Position numbers and translations under genes: made by a program
Shown: piece by piece, positions 32,115 through 41,315 of the stretch
Numbering within the stretch: position 1 is the first letter of the stretch
How the letters are laid out: each line of letters begins with the position of its first letter
The notes under the pieces: model-generated
The model's input: only the letters and a program-made list of their open reading frames with translations
The model's database searches: none
Told to the model about the DNA's origin: nothing
Source of the DNA: JANLYC01 sp963750495
GTDB lineage: Bacteria; Actinomycetota; Actinomycetes; Propionibacteriales; Nocardioidaceae
Assembly (NCBI GenBank): GCA_963750495.1
Contig: CAVVQV010000004.1
Span: forward strand, 868,001-932,000
Direction of reading: 5' to 3'
DNA length: 64,000 nucleotides

Positions 32115-34544
32115 CTAGCCGATGTCGAAGGCGTCCACGTCCAGGTCGGTCGAGCCGCCGAGCCCGTGTGCGGTGCCGTCGAAGTAGACCGACCAGCCGG
32201 CGCCGTCGAAGTACACGACGTCCTCGTCGTCCACCAACCCCAGTCCGGGCACCTTCGTGGTCGTGGAGACGAACGACACGTAGAAGTGGTTGGCGTCGAC
32301 CCGCACGAAGCCGTTGACGTTGGCCGCGCCGACCAGGCCGTTGGCGGTCGCATCCCAGACCCGGGCGAACGACGAACCGTTCCAGCTGTAGATGTCGGCG
32401 TTGTCGGCTGTCCCGGTGACGCCGGGCACTGCCGTGTTGCCGACCGTGGAGAAGTAGAGCGTCCCGCTCACGATGCTGATCGCGTCGAGATCCTGAGCGG
32501 CTGCGGTGAGTCCACGGGCGGTGCCGTCGAAGAACATCGACCATGTGGCCCCGTCGAAGTACACGACGTCCTCGTCCTGCACGGTACCGAGCCCCGGCAG
32601 CTTGGTGGACGCGGCGGCGAAGGACGCATAGAACTGTGTCGCGCTCGCGCGGTCGTAGCCATCGATGTCTGCCACGCCCGGGAGGCCCTTGGTCGACGCG
32701 TCGTAGTCGCGCGTGAGGACGCCGCCCGACCAACGGTAGATGTCCGCGTCGTCGCCGGTGCCGCTCACACCGGACGGGTTGACGTTGCCCAGCGTCGAGA
32801 CGTACAGCTGTGGACGGCTGACCGTGAGGAGAGCGCTCACGGTCGAACCCCAGTTCCCCGCAGCATCCTTGCTGTGGACCCACACCGGGTGCACCCCGTC
32901 GGACAGCGCGTTCACGATGCTCGCCGGGATCGACCCGGTCAGACTGCTCGCCGGACCGGAGGCCGCGACCGCCAGGGCGGCCCCGGACCCGTTCGCCCCC
33001 ACGCTGTCGATGAAGAACTCCGCCGCCGTGACGGCGGAGCCACCGGTCGACGTGTCGTCACCGGTGGCGGAGAGCTGGACGCCGTTCGGGTCGGAGCCGT
33101 CCGTGACGGACGGCGAGACGGTCACGGCGCTCGTCGTCGGTCCGGTCGTGTCCGGTTGGGTGACGAGTGATGCGTCGGCAGCCTGGACGTCGATCCGGCC
33201 GTTGCCGTACGCGTTGTCGGGACCTGCCACGCCGAGGTCGACGGCGGTGCCGATCAGCGCCGCCTGCTGCTGGTCGGCTGTCAGTCCCGGGTGGGCTCCG
33301 AGCAGCAGGGCGAGTGCACCTGCCGCGTGCGGCGCCGCCATCGACGTACCGCTCAGCGACTGGTAGTTGCCGTAGCGATCCGTCGAGCGGATGTTGACGC
33401 CGGGGGCGACGACATCCGGGAACGCGCGCGTCCGCCCACCGCAGGTGGAGGGACCCCGGCTGCTGCTGGAGTAGACCAGGTTGGTGCTGCTGATCGCCCC
33501 GACGGACAAGGCCTCCGGGTAGTTGGCCGGGCTCACGCTCGACGACGCGCCTGAACCGAAGTTGCCGGCCGCGAAGACGGGCAGGATCCCGGCCGCCCGC
33601 AGCGCCTGTAGGTCCGACTGGAACGAGAGGTCGCAGCTCGGGCCGCTTCCGATGGACCAGGAGCCGTTGACCACGCGCGGGGCGTCGTTGGTGCTCGGGT
33701 CGCCGTCCGGGTCGAGCACCCACTGGAAGGCCTGGTGGATCGCCGTCGTCGTCGCGGTGCCGCTGTCGTTGAAGATCTTGGCCGCGATCCAGGTGGCACC
33801 CGGCGCCACGCCGATCGAGGTGCCGCCGGCGTCGCCACCGACCATCACCCCCATCGTGGCGGTTCCGTGGCCGGTCAGGTCCGTCGGAGTGGACGGGTGC
33901 TGGCCGTAGGGGTCGTACCAGCTGTTCGTGCCGCCGCGCCAGCGGGCAGCCAGGTCCGGGTGTGTGACGTCGACCCCGCTGTCCAGGTTGGCCACGACCA
34001 CTCCCTGACCGGTCTGGCCGAGATCCCACAAGGCGGGCGCCTTGATAGCGGTCGCGTTCGGCTCTGCGGGAGCTGCGGCCGGAACCACCGGTATGACGTC
34101 GGGGCTCACCCCGGCCACGTCCGAGCGCACCGCCAGCTCCCGGATGACACGGGCGGTCGCCGTCACCGAGATGGCGTTGGAGATCCACAGCCGCTTGGTC
34201 CTGGCCACCTGGCCTTGCGCCGCCCGCGTCCTGAGCACCGCGCGGATCGAGCGCTGGGACGACTTCGAGGTGGACCGGAGGTCGGTGACGATGCGCTGGA
34301 CACGGACGCGCCGCGAGGGAGCGGTGATGGACGACGGATCCGCCTGCTCCCGCATCGTCAGCACCACCGTGGTCATGTCGCCCGGGGCAAGCCCTGCCAA
34401 CAGGTGCTCGACGGCCGGCCCGATCGTGCCCGCACGAGGGGCCGGTTTGGTCATCGCCCCCGCGGTCACCGTGAGCAGGGACAACAGCAACGCTGTCACC
34501 GCGGTCACCGCCGTCACCGCGGTCACGATGAACGTTCGCCTCAC
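32115..34544 (-). CDS. Secreted subtilisin-like (S8) serine protease with two C-terminal copies of the locus-specific repeat module
   Basis: An 809-residue protein from GTG 34544, which overlaps the CopC-CopD stop (GTGA). A signal peptide comes first (VTAVTAVTAVTALLLSLL), then an I9-like propeptide. The S8 catalytic domain (about 160-455) has the triad in NLDSGVDVTHPDL (Asp), LTGHGTATMG (His) and SGTSMAAPHAAG (Ser), with the oxyanion Asn in FAAGNFGSG. An Ig-like segment ends VHSKDAAGNWGSTVSALLTV (about 555-575). Residues 579-695 and 696-809 are two copies of the module shared with the cupredoxin and the giant protein. It probably processes or turns over proteins of the same surface system. 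Confidence 0.93.
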   Translation of the reverse strand: MRRTFIVTAVTAVTAVTALLLSLLTVTAGAMTKPAPRAGTIGPAVEHLLAGLAPGDMTTVVLTMREQADPSSITAPSRRVRVQRIVTDLRSTSKSSQRSIRAVLRTRAAQGQVARTKRLWISNAISVTATARVIRELAVRSDVAGVSPDVIPVVPAAAPAEPNATAIKAPALWDLGQTGQGVVVANLDSGVDVTHPDLAARWRGGTNSWYDPYGQHPSTPTDLTGHGTATMGVMVGGDAGGTSIGVAPGATWIAAKIFNDSGTATTTAIHQAFQWVLDPDGDPSTNDAPRVVNGSWSIGSGPSCDLSFQSDLQALRAAGILPVFAAGNFGSGASSSVSPANYPEALSVGAISSTNLVYSSSSRGPSTCGGRTRAFPDVVAPGVNIRSTDRYGNYQSLSGTSMAAPHAAGALALLLGAHPGLTADQQQAALIGTAVDLGVAGPDNAYGNGRIDVQAADASLVTQPDTTGPTTSAVTVSPSVTDGSDPNGVQLSATGDDTSTGGSAVTAAEFFIDSVGANGSGAALAVAASGPASSLTGSIPASIVNALSDGVHPVWVHSKDAAGNWGSTVSALLTVSRPQLYVSTLGNVNPSGVSGTGDDADIYRWSGGVLTRDYDASTKGLPGVADIDGYDRASATQFYASFAAASTKLPGLGTVQDEDVVYFDGATWSMFFDGTARGLTAAAQDLDAISIVSGTLYFSTVGNTAVPGVTGTADNADIYSWNGSSFARVWDATANGLVGAANVNGFVRVDANHFYVSFVSTTTKVPGLGLVDDEDVVYFDGAGWSVYFDGTAHGLGGSTDLDVDAFDIG

Positions 34545-36406
34545 GAGTAGCTCTCCGCCTTCTCCCGGACCTGCGGCATCGAGGGCGGCTCGGCCGGTCG
34601 TCTGCGGCGGACGATCACCACGGCAGCAGCGGTACCACTGAGCAGGACGAGGGCCAGCGCCGTCGTGACCAGCTCCAGCGGACGGATGACGTCTTCCTGT
34701 GGCTGATCGACCGTCCAGGTCACCGGCATGACCGCGTCGGCGGCACCGCCGCGGTGAACACTGACGGTTGCCTGCCAGTCCCCGGGCACAGGCTTCGTGG
34801 TGACGCCCTCGTAGCGGCCGGCCTCGAACCGCTGCAAGGGCACCGCCGTCGCCTTCCCATCGGGGCCGATCAACGAGACGTCGGCACCGTTGATCGCGCC
34901 GGGAGCGGGGAGCGTGACCTGGCTCGCCCTGACGATCAACCGGCTCTCGTCCGGACCGGACGGCAGCTCCTCGAACGTGACGAACAGGCCGTCGACGTTG
35001 GACACGTACGGCGCACTGGGCTTTGCTGCGGTGTCGACCTCACGGGCTGTCGGGACCGAGGTGAGCAGCCCCGCGGCAGCCACGGCCACGATCAGGACGA
35101 CAGCCTCGAGTCCGACCACGATGCTGAAGCGCCGGGGCGGCACGGGGACCCAGCCGGATGGACGGCGGAGGAAGTGGCCGACCGTGCCGGCGATCCCCGG
35201 GTTGACCAGCAGCGTGTTGATGCCGGCGAAGCCGAGGGCCAGCGCGAGGAGTGCGACCTTGGCCATGAGGACGCCGCCCCAGAGCGTCGAGAACACCGAA
35301 TGGAGCCCGGTGACGTGCATGCCGGACTCGACGAGACCGGACGCGAGCAGAGCGACAGCAGCCAGTGCCGCCATCGGGCTGAACGAGCGCCAGGCCGAGG
35401 TGAGGATGGGACCGCGACGCTGCGGGTCGCGCCGGCCCAGCGGGAGGAGACAGAGCGCGAGCGCGATGAGCCCACCGGCCCAGACGCCGGCGGCGACGAT
35501 GTGTACGGCAGCGACGAAGATCGCCGGCAGGGTTCGGCTGGGGAGGGCAGCGGCATGCCCGGCCCACCCTTCGAACCAGGCTGCCGCGAGCAGCGCGACG
35601 AGGCCGACCTTGACGGCCAAGCCCGACGTCCGTCGACGGATGGCCCAGGCGGACATCGCGACCGCGGCGACCACGAGAGCGATCTCTCTGGCCAGCCACA
35701 GGTGACCCCAGGGGGTCGAGGTCAGGGTGGTCCACGTGGTGTCGATCCAGGCAGATATCGCGACGTCGGACGACTGTGTGCTCACGAACGCCATCAGGAT
35801 CCCGGTCACGACGGCAGTACTCGCGGAGATCGCCGCGATCAACCGCGCGCGGCGTCGTGGTGCGTTCCCGGGCTCGCCCATCGCGCCGAGGACACGCCCG
35901 GACACGGCGACCGCACCGATCGCCAGCAGCATCGCGAGCAGGTCGAGCCACCGCAGCACGAGCGCTCGGGTCTCCGGCAGGCTGACGCCCGCCGCCGGAA
36001 CCACGACCGGGCGCACCCCCACGCCGAACAGCACCGAGCCACGGGAGGCATGCCCGTCCTCCAGGGAGAGCACCCGCCAGTCCATGACATACGTGGCTCG
36101 CGGCAAGGGGTCCGTCGTGATGGTGACGACCTCTCCCCCGCCCGCCACAGAGGTCGACACCTTGACGTCGGTCTCGACTCCGTCGAGCGTGTGCAGGTTG
36201 AAGGTGCTCGGACCGGAGTCGATCGTCTGGGTGAAGTACAACGTGAGCTCGGTCCGGCCGACGGAGACCATGCCACCGTTGGCCGGGTCCGATCGCTCGA
36301 GCTCACTGTGCGCCGACGCCGGCGAAGCACCGAGCAGCACGATGGCCAGCGCGCCGAACAGCGCCGCCAGTCGGCGGCGCCGGTTCGGCGAGGTGGCCAA
36401 GGTCAT
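34541..36406 (-). CDS. CopC-CopD fusion, copper-binding and copper-transport membrane protein
   Basis: A 621-residue protein. A signal peptide is followed by a CopC domain (about 32-128) whose mature N-terminus starts HSELERSDP; that His is a CopC copper ligand, with others expected in LEDGHASRG. CopD-like membrane helices follow (about 148-455, with WEGWAGHAA-type and HIVAAGVWAGGL segments typical of CopD). An extracellular beta domain of FixH/YtkA type follows (about 465-580: PSGPDESRLIVRASQVTLP) and then a final helix with a basic tail. Such fusions bind periplasmic copper and move it inward. It overlaps both neighbours by 4 bases, so it is made with them, probably to feed the locus multicopper oxidases. 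Confidence 0.92.
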   Translation of the reverse strand: MTLATSPNRRRRLAALFGALAIVLLGASPASAHSELERSDPANGGMVSVGRTELTLYFTQTIDSGPSTFNLHTLDGVETDVKVSTSVAGGGEVVTITTDPLPRATYVMDWRVLSLEDGHASRGSVLFGVGVRPVVVPAAGVSLPETRALVLRWLDLLAMLLAIGAVAVSGRVLGAMGEPGNAPRRRARLIAAISASTAVVTGILMAFVSTQSSDVAISAWIDTTWTTLTSTPWGHLWLAREIALVVAAVAMSAWAIRRRTSGLAVKVGLVALLAAAWFEGWAGHAAALPSRTLPAIFVAAVHIVAAGVWAGGLIALALCLLPLGRRDPQRRGPILTSAWRSFSPMAALAAVALLASGLVESGMHVTGLHSVFSTLWGGVLMAKVALLALALGFAGINTLLVNPGIAGTVGHFLRRPSGWVPVPPRRFSIVVGLEAVVLIVAVAAAGLLTSVPTAREVDTAAKPSAPYVSNVDGLFVTFEELPSGPDESRLIVRASQVTLPAPGAINGADVSLIGPDGKATAVPLQRFEAGRYEGVTTKPVPGDWQATVSVHRGGAADAVMPVTWTVDQPQEDVIRPLELVTTALALVLLSGTAAAVVIVRRRRPAEPPSMPQVREKAESYS

Positions 36407-36912
36407 CCTTGAGCCCGGATGTGTTCGAGACGGACGTCTCCGATCACCAAGGTCACCAGGTCACCGGAATGGATGGCGTTGTTGGCGTTGGCCATCAGGA
36501 AGAAGTAGGTGCCGCCCAGCCTCAGGTCTGTGTGGTGATGAGGAGGCGAGGCCATCCGCAGGGTCGCGCCGCTGTCCTCGACCACGAGCGCCGGAGAGAG
36601 CGCCGCGTCGTGGATGATCGGGCTCGCCTTGTCCGGGTCGACGACCTGGTACCGGAGCTCGATGAGCCCACCGGCGGCCGTCACGCCGATCAGGGAGACG
36701 TCGACGCCGTAGTGCGCCGCCATGCCCTGGGCGTCGACTGCCGTGGTCCCGTCGCGGATGTCGGCCGCGTGACTGGGCCACCAGGTCCGCGCCCCGACGC
36801 CGGCGACGAGCAGGACCGCGAGCACGATCAGCACCCAGCGACGACGTCGGTTCGGAGTCTTCTCGGCCGCGGGCGGCTCCTCGCTCACGCGAGGCAAGGT
36901 GTCAGTGGTCAT
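36403..36912 (-). CDS. Membrane-anchored extracytoplasmic protein with a His cluster
   Basis: A 169-residue protein with a short cytoplasmic tail, basic NRRRRW, one helix (VLIVLAVLLVAGVGARTWW) and an external beta-rich domain. The latter ends TYFFLMANANNAIHSGDLVTLVIG. The segment MASPPHHHTDLRLGG carries three adjacent His plus Met, suitable for copper binding. It overlaps the CopC-CopD start by 4 bases. I do not recognise the family; position and His cluster suggest a copper chaperone or an assembly partner for the oxidases. Confidence 0.75.
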   Translation of the reverse strand: MTTDTLPRVSEEPPAAEKTPNRRRRWVLIVLAVLLVAGVGARTWWPSHAADIRDGTTAVDAQGMAAHYGVDVSLIGVTAAGGLIELRYQVVDPDKASPIIHDAALSPALVVEDSGATLRMASPPHHHTDLRLGGTYFFLMANANNAIHSGDLVTLVIGDVRLEHIRAQG

Positions 36913-36934
36913 CGGGGTGCGTCTCCTTCCGAGA

Positions 36935-36966
36935 GCCGGCCTGCACCGTTGGTGATGCAGGCCGGC
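36935..36966 (-). terminator. 11-bp hairpin inside the copper-oxidase operon
   Basis: GCCGGCCTGCA (36935-36945) and TGCAGGCCGGC (36956-36966) pair perfectly around a 10-base loop, in the 66-base gap between the double cupredoxin gene and the His-cluster gene. With no T-run it may act as a partial terminator or mRNA-processing site that gives less product from the three downstream genes. Confidence 0.55.
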
Positions 36967-36978
36967 CGAAGCCAGTTG

Positions 36979-39900
36979 TCACGGGAGGTCGAAAGCATCG
37001 ACATCGAGGTTGCCCGAGGTCCCCAGACCATGGGCAGAGCCGTCGAAGTACGTCGACCACGTGCCGTTGTTGTTGAACACGACGTCCTCGTCCTGCACGC
37101 CCGTCAGTCCTGGCAGCGTGGTGCTGGTCGGGCTGAAAGACAGGAAGAAGTGCGTCGCGTCGATCCACACCAGGCCGTCGACATTGGCGGCAGCGACCAG
37201 ACCGTTCGCGGTCGCATCCCACATCCGGGTGTAGGAGCTGGCTCCGTTGTACCGGTAGATGTCGGCGTCGTCAGCAGTTCCTGCCACTCCCGGCGGGTTG
37301 GTGTTGCCCAACGTCGAGAAGTAGAGGGTTCCACCGACGATGCTGATCGCATCCAGGTCCTGGTTGTTGGCCGTCAGACCATGAGAGGTGCCGTCGAACC
37401 AGACCGACCAGCTGCTGCCGTTCCAGTAGACGACGTCCTCGTCCTGGACGTTGCCCAGACCTGGCACCGCCGTGGTGGCGGCGCTGAAGGACATGTAGAA
37501 GTGGGTAGCGTCGACCCGGTCGAAACCGTCCACGTTGGCAGCACCAGGCAGGTTGTACGGCGCCGCTGAGACGTCGATCGCCCGGCTGGTTGCCGTGCCG
37601 TTCCAGTTGTAGATGTCGGCGTCGTCCGCCGTGCCACCCACTCCCGTCGGGTTGGTGTTCCCGAAGGTCGAGTAGAACAGCGGGTGGGACACGGTCAGCA
37701 CCGTGCTGGCGGTGGCGCCCCAGTTACCGGCGGCGTCCTTGGCACGCACCTTGATGGTGTACGCACCCTCGCTCATACCACCCACGTTGACGGTGCCGCT
37801 GAGGTTCCAAGGTCCGCTGCCGGTGACCGTCATCGCGGTGCCGTTCCCGTAACCCGGGTCGGTGCCGATGAACCACTCGGCCTTCGTCACCGAGGTGCCG
37901 GCGTCGTTGCCCGTGGCGGCGAGCGCGACGGTTGTCGCGCCTGCCGTCGGGTTGGGCGAGGCGCTGACGGCACTCACCGTCGGTGCAACCTTGTCCACCA
38001 CCAGGGTCCCGCTCACCGTCGAGCCCCAGTTACCGGCGGCGTCCTTGGCGTGAACGTACATCGTGTGGCTGCCGTTGCTCAGCTGCTGCACCGTCGCCAG
38101 CGGGATGTCCGCGTAGGCGGTCTCGGACGTGGAGTTGAAGACCCCGTCCATCGCCACCATCGCGATACCCGCGCCGTTGGCGCCAACGGTGTCGATGAAG
38201 AGCTCGGCACCCTTGATCGCGCTGTTGACGCCACCACCGAGCGGATCGGTCGTACTGGCGCTCACCCGCACGAACGGCCAGCCCGGGTTGACCGGGAGCG
38301 TGCCGTTGTTGGGCGTCGGGTCGACCACCACACCCGCGGCGGTCGGGGCCGTCTTGTCCATCACCAGGTTGGCGAACGCCGCGTCACCCCAGTTGCCTTG
38401 GGCGTCCCGGCCCCGGACCCACACCGAGTTGTTGCCCTCAGGCAAGTTGTTGATCACGCTGTCCGGGATCGTGGCGTCCACACTGGCCACCGGCGCAGTC
38501 AGGTTCGGCGGCATGGGCGTGCCCGTGCCCGCCGCGGCCGCGACGTCACCGATGGAGTACTCGCCAGCGGCGATGTTGGAGCCGCCCGTGGTGCGGTCGT
38601 CAGCGGTCGCCGAGACATCGATGCCGGTGGACCGGAGGTTGTTGGTGATGTTGGGCGTGAGGACGACACCGCTCGTGGTCGGGCCGCCGGCGTCGCCACC
38701 GTTGACCAGCACCGAGCTGAACGGACCCCAGTTGCCAGCGGCGTCCTGGCCACGCACGTAGATCACGTGGTCGCCGGACGGGATGGTCACCGACGATGCA
38801 GTCACGTTCGCGGGCGATGGGCCGGAAGCACCAGACATCGTCGTCGGCGTCACGCTGACGTCGTCCACGTAGTACTCGGCGGCCGCGATGTTCCCGTTGC
38901 CGTTCGCGCTGTCGTCGATCGTGGCGGTCAGCGTGCCGTTCGCCGCGAGCGCAACATCGCGCGTCGCCGGCCCGAAGTGGTCGCCGGGGCTGGTCTGGTC
39001 AGCGATCGCGTGCAGGGCCGTGAGCATCCCACCGATACCGACGGTGTTGGTGTTGTGGAAGGACTGGTTCGCGTCGTACAGCGACAGGAAGGCGTCCGCG
39101 TCGGAGGACGGCGTCTTGACGATGGCGTCCGCGGTCTGTCCGGGGCCGAACGTCTCGGCGACGTACTCACGCGAGAAGTTGAGCGGGTTGCCGTCCAAGG
39201 CGATGACGTCCTGACGGGCGCCGAGCACTCCCATGGAGTGGTAGTCGACCCCGGCGTTGACGTAGCGCAGCAGCACGTTGCTGTTGCCGGTGGTCTCGAA
39301 CGGCGTGATGTCGGGGTACACCTGGCCGTTGATGAGGAAGTACCGGGGGTGGTACTTGCGCATGTCGAAGGCAGCCGGGTTGGCCGCGTTGTTGAGGATC
39401 GGGTCGATTTCGCTGAGCAACATGACGAAAGAGTCGTCGAACGCTGTGCTGGCATCGGCGTAGGCCTGCCCGGTGCCGGCGGTCGGCGTGACGACCAGCG
39501 CTCCGTAGAGACCCATCGCCACCTGGTGCTGGGCGTTCGGGAGCAGGCTTGCCTCATAGAGGTAGGTGCCCGGCCGTTCCGCGGTGAACGTGTAGTTCTT
39601 GGTGCCACCGGCCGCGACACCGCTCAGGTCGGGAATCATGCCCTGCCCGTTGATGAGGAGACCGGACTGCTCCGACAGCTGGTTGTGCAGCGTGATCGTG
39701 ACATCGTCGCCTTGCGCAACGGTCAACGTCGGACCACCCGGCATGGTCACCGCGGTGTTGCTGGTGTTGTAGCCCAACACGTTCACGGTCGTGCTGCCCG
39801 CCGGCACGGGCAGCGACATGCTGCCGTTGACGGCGTACAGGTCGAACGGGACCGCGGCGGCGGAGGCAGGCCCTGCCGGGGTGGCGACGACCGCCAGCGC

Positions 39901-41310
39901 GGCCAGCATCCCACCGGTCAGGAGAGAGGTGGCTACCCTCTTCAGCGTCAGTCGAGTCATGGTTCTGCCCGTCTCTCTCAGTTTCCGCAGTTGTTGGGCG
40001 AGGGCGGGATCGATCCGCATGTACGTGATCGGCCCGGTCATGGTGGCGCCCCAGGACGTGATCTGGAACAGCGCGTGGTTGTGCGAGATGATGTAGTACT
40101 CGCCGCACTGGTTCAGCGACGCCGTCCCGGCAGGAAGCACCTCTTTGGTGCCCAGGTAGGGGCTACCGCTGTAGAAGGCACCGATCACCGAGTTGGCCAG
40201 GTTCGGCACCGTCACCGGCACCGGGTTCGACGGGCTGTAACCCTCGGCGTCGTACCACTTGAAGAGCACGTCCCACGTCTGGCCGGGACCGATGTTGATC
40301 GCGAACTTCTCGAAGGACAGGTCCTCGCCGCCAGGCCCCTTGAGCTCGTGCCCGTCCCGTCCGATGACGCGGCCGTTGTTGCCGTGCGGGTGGAACGGGT
40401 AGTCCTCGGTGCCGACGTTCAGGTAGCGAGCCAGCCCGGGCTGCATGCCGGGGTGCCACTCCTGGACCTGCGCCAGCGAGCCGTACGGCTGGGTCGGCAG
40501 CCAGGACGCGCCGTTGTCGGCGATGCTGTCGGGGAAGCCGCGGCCGTTGATCAGCCAGTAGCGCGGGTGGTAGTTGTTCAGGTTGAAGGGCTTGCCGGCC
40601 TGGACCGCCTGGTGCTGGTAGGGGTCGATCTCCGACAGCAGCACCATGAACTCCTCGTTCGGGGTGAACTCGCTGTCGGCGCTGTCGTAGGCGTAGGCAT
40701 CGCCCTGCGCCGGCCGCACGATCAGGGCTCCGAAGAGGCCCATCCGGACCTGCGTCTCCGGGTTGGTACCCGACTCGTAGAGGTACGTGCCGGGCTTCCC
40801 CGCCACGAAGCTGTAGCTGACCGTCCCACCGCCGGCGGGAGCGGTGTTGGTCAAGGAGGTGACACGTCCGCCGCCGTTGAGCACCCGGTGTGCAGGCGCA
40901 CCGTCGGCCATGACGTCGTCCTGACCGGGGAACACGATCGAGACGTCATCGTTGACGAACGAGTTGTGCAGGATCACGGTGACGGTGTCGCCCTCGTGCA
41001 CGCACAGCACCGGACCGGGGTGCTGGAAGTCGTCGGAGCCGCTCGAGTAGCCCCACATGAAGGCCGTGTTGCCGTCCGGGAGGCTGATGTAGCCCGTCTT
41101 CGTCGTCAGGTTGAAGATCGGGTGGTCAGCAACCCCGCCCACGCCGTCCGTGCAGACGATGCCGACGCGCTGTGCCGTCTCGGCGGTGGCCGGCGAGCCA
41201 CCGCTGAGGGTGGCTGCGGCGGCCGAGAGTGCCATCGCTCCGACGATGAGCATCGTCCGGCCGCGCTGGCGGAAGGTCTTCGCTTTCATGGCAGTGCCCA
41301 ATCTCGTCAT
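36979..41310 (-). CDS. Double cupredoxin (multicopper-oxidase-like) secreted protein, probably two genes fused by a small duplication
   Basis: One open frame of 1,443 codons (ATG 41310, or 41289 giving MKAKTFRQRGRTMLIVGAMA). Residues 1-450 are an exported cupredoxin protein with PGPVLCVHEGDTVTVILHN, EDYPFHPHGNNGRV and YYIISHNHALFQITSWG. At residue 451 a second start and signal peptide appear (MTRLTLKRVATSLLTGG), followed by another cupredoxin unit with YLYEASLLPNAQHQVAMG and DYHSMGVLG. Four Ig-like units ending in DAAGNWG/DAQGNWG follow (about 830-1,200), then two copies of the locus module (about 1,210-1,443). Most type 1 and type 3 copper ligands are replaced except HPHG and HNH. Near 40008 a GATC tandem duplication removes the natural stop, so the ancestor was two genes. 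Confidence 0.85.
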   Translation of the reverse strand: MTRLGTAMKAKTFRQRGRTMLIVGAMALSAAAATLSGGSPATAETAQRVGIVCTDGVGGVADHPIFNLTTKTGYISLPDGNTAFMWGYSSGSDDFQHPGPVLCVHEGDTVTVILHNSFVNDDVSIVFPGQDDVMADGAPAHRVLNGGGRVTSLTNTAPAGGGTVSYSFVAGKPGTYLYESGTNPETQVRMGLFGALIVRPAQGDAYAYDSADSEFTPNEEFMVLLSEIDPYQHQAVQAGKPFNLNNYHPRYWLINGRGFPDSIADNGASWLPTQPYGSLAQVQEWHPGMQPGLARYLNVGTEDYPFHPHGNNGRVIGRDGHELKGPGGEDLSFEKFAINIGPGQTWDVLFKWYDAEGYSPSNPVPVTVPNLANSVIGAFYSGSPYLGTKEVLPAGTASLNQCGEYYIISHNHALFQITSWGATMTGPITYMRIDPALAQQLRKLRETGRTMTRLTLKRVATSLLTGGMLAALAVVATPAGPASAAAVPFDLYAVNGSMSLPVPAGSTTVNVLGYNTSNTAVTMPGGPTLTVAQGDDVTITLHNQLSEQSGLLINGQGMIPDLSGVAAGGTKNYTFTAERPGTYLYEASLLPNAQHQVAMGLYGALVVTPTAGTGQAYADASTAFDDSFVMLLSEIDPILNNAANPAAFDMRKYHPRYFLINGQVYPDITPFETTGNSNVLLRYVNAGVDYHSMGVLGARQDVIALDGNPLNFSREYVAETFGPGQTADAIVKTPSSDADAFLSLYDANQSFHNTNTVGIGGMLTALHAIADQTSPGDHFGPATRDVALAANGTLTATIDDSANGNGNIAAAEYYVDDVSVTPTTMSGASGPSPANVTASSVTIPSGDHVIYVRGQDAAGNWGPFSSVLVNGGDAGGPTTSGVVLTPNITNNLRSTGIDVSATADDRTTGGSNIAAGEYSIGDVAAAAGTGTPMPPNLTAPVASVDATIPDSVINNLPEGNNSVWVRGRDAQGNWGDAAFANLVMDKTAPTAAGVVVDPTPNNGTLPVNPGWPFVRVSASTTDPLGGGVNSAIKGAELFIDTVGANGAGIAMVAMDGVFNSTSETAYADIPLATVQQLSNGSHTMYVHAKDAAGNWGSTVSGTLVVDKVAPTVSAVSASPNPTAGATTVALAATGNDAGTSVTKAEWFIGTDPGYGNGTAMTVTGSGPWNLSGTVNVGGMSEGAYTIKVRAKDAAGNWGATASTVLTVSHPLFYSTFGNTNPTGVGGTADDADIYNWNGTATSRAIDVSAAPYNLPGAANVDGFDRVDATHFYMSFSAATTAVPGLGNVQDEDVVYWNGSSWSVWFDGTSHGLTANNQDLDAISIVGGTLYFSTLGNTNPPGVAGTADDADIYRYNGASSYTRMWDATANGLVAAANVDGLVWIDATHFFLSFSPTSTTLPGLTGVQDEDVVFNNNGTWSTYFDGSAHGLGTSGNLDVDAFDLP

Positions 41311-41315
41311 GGCGA

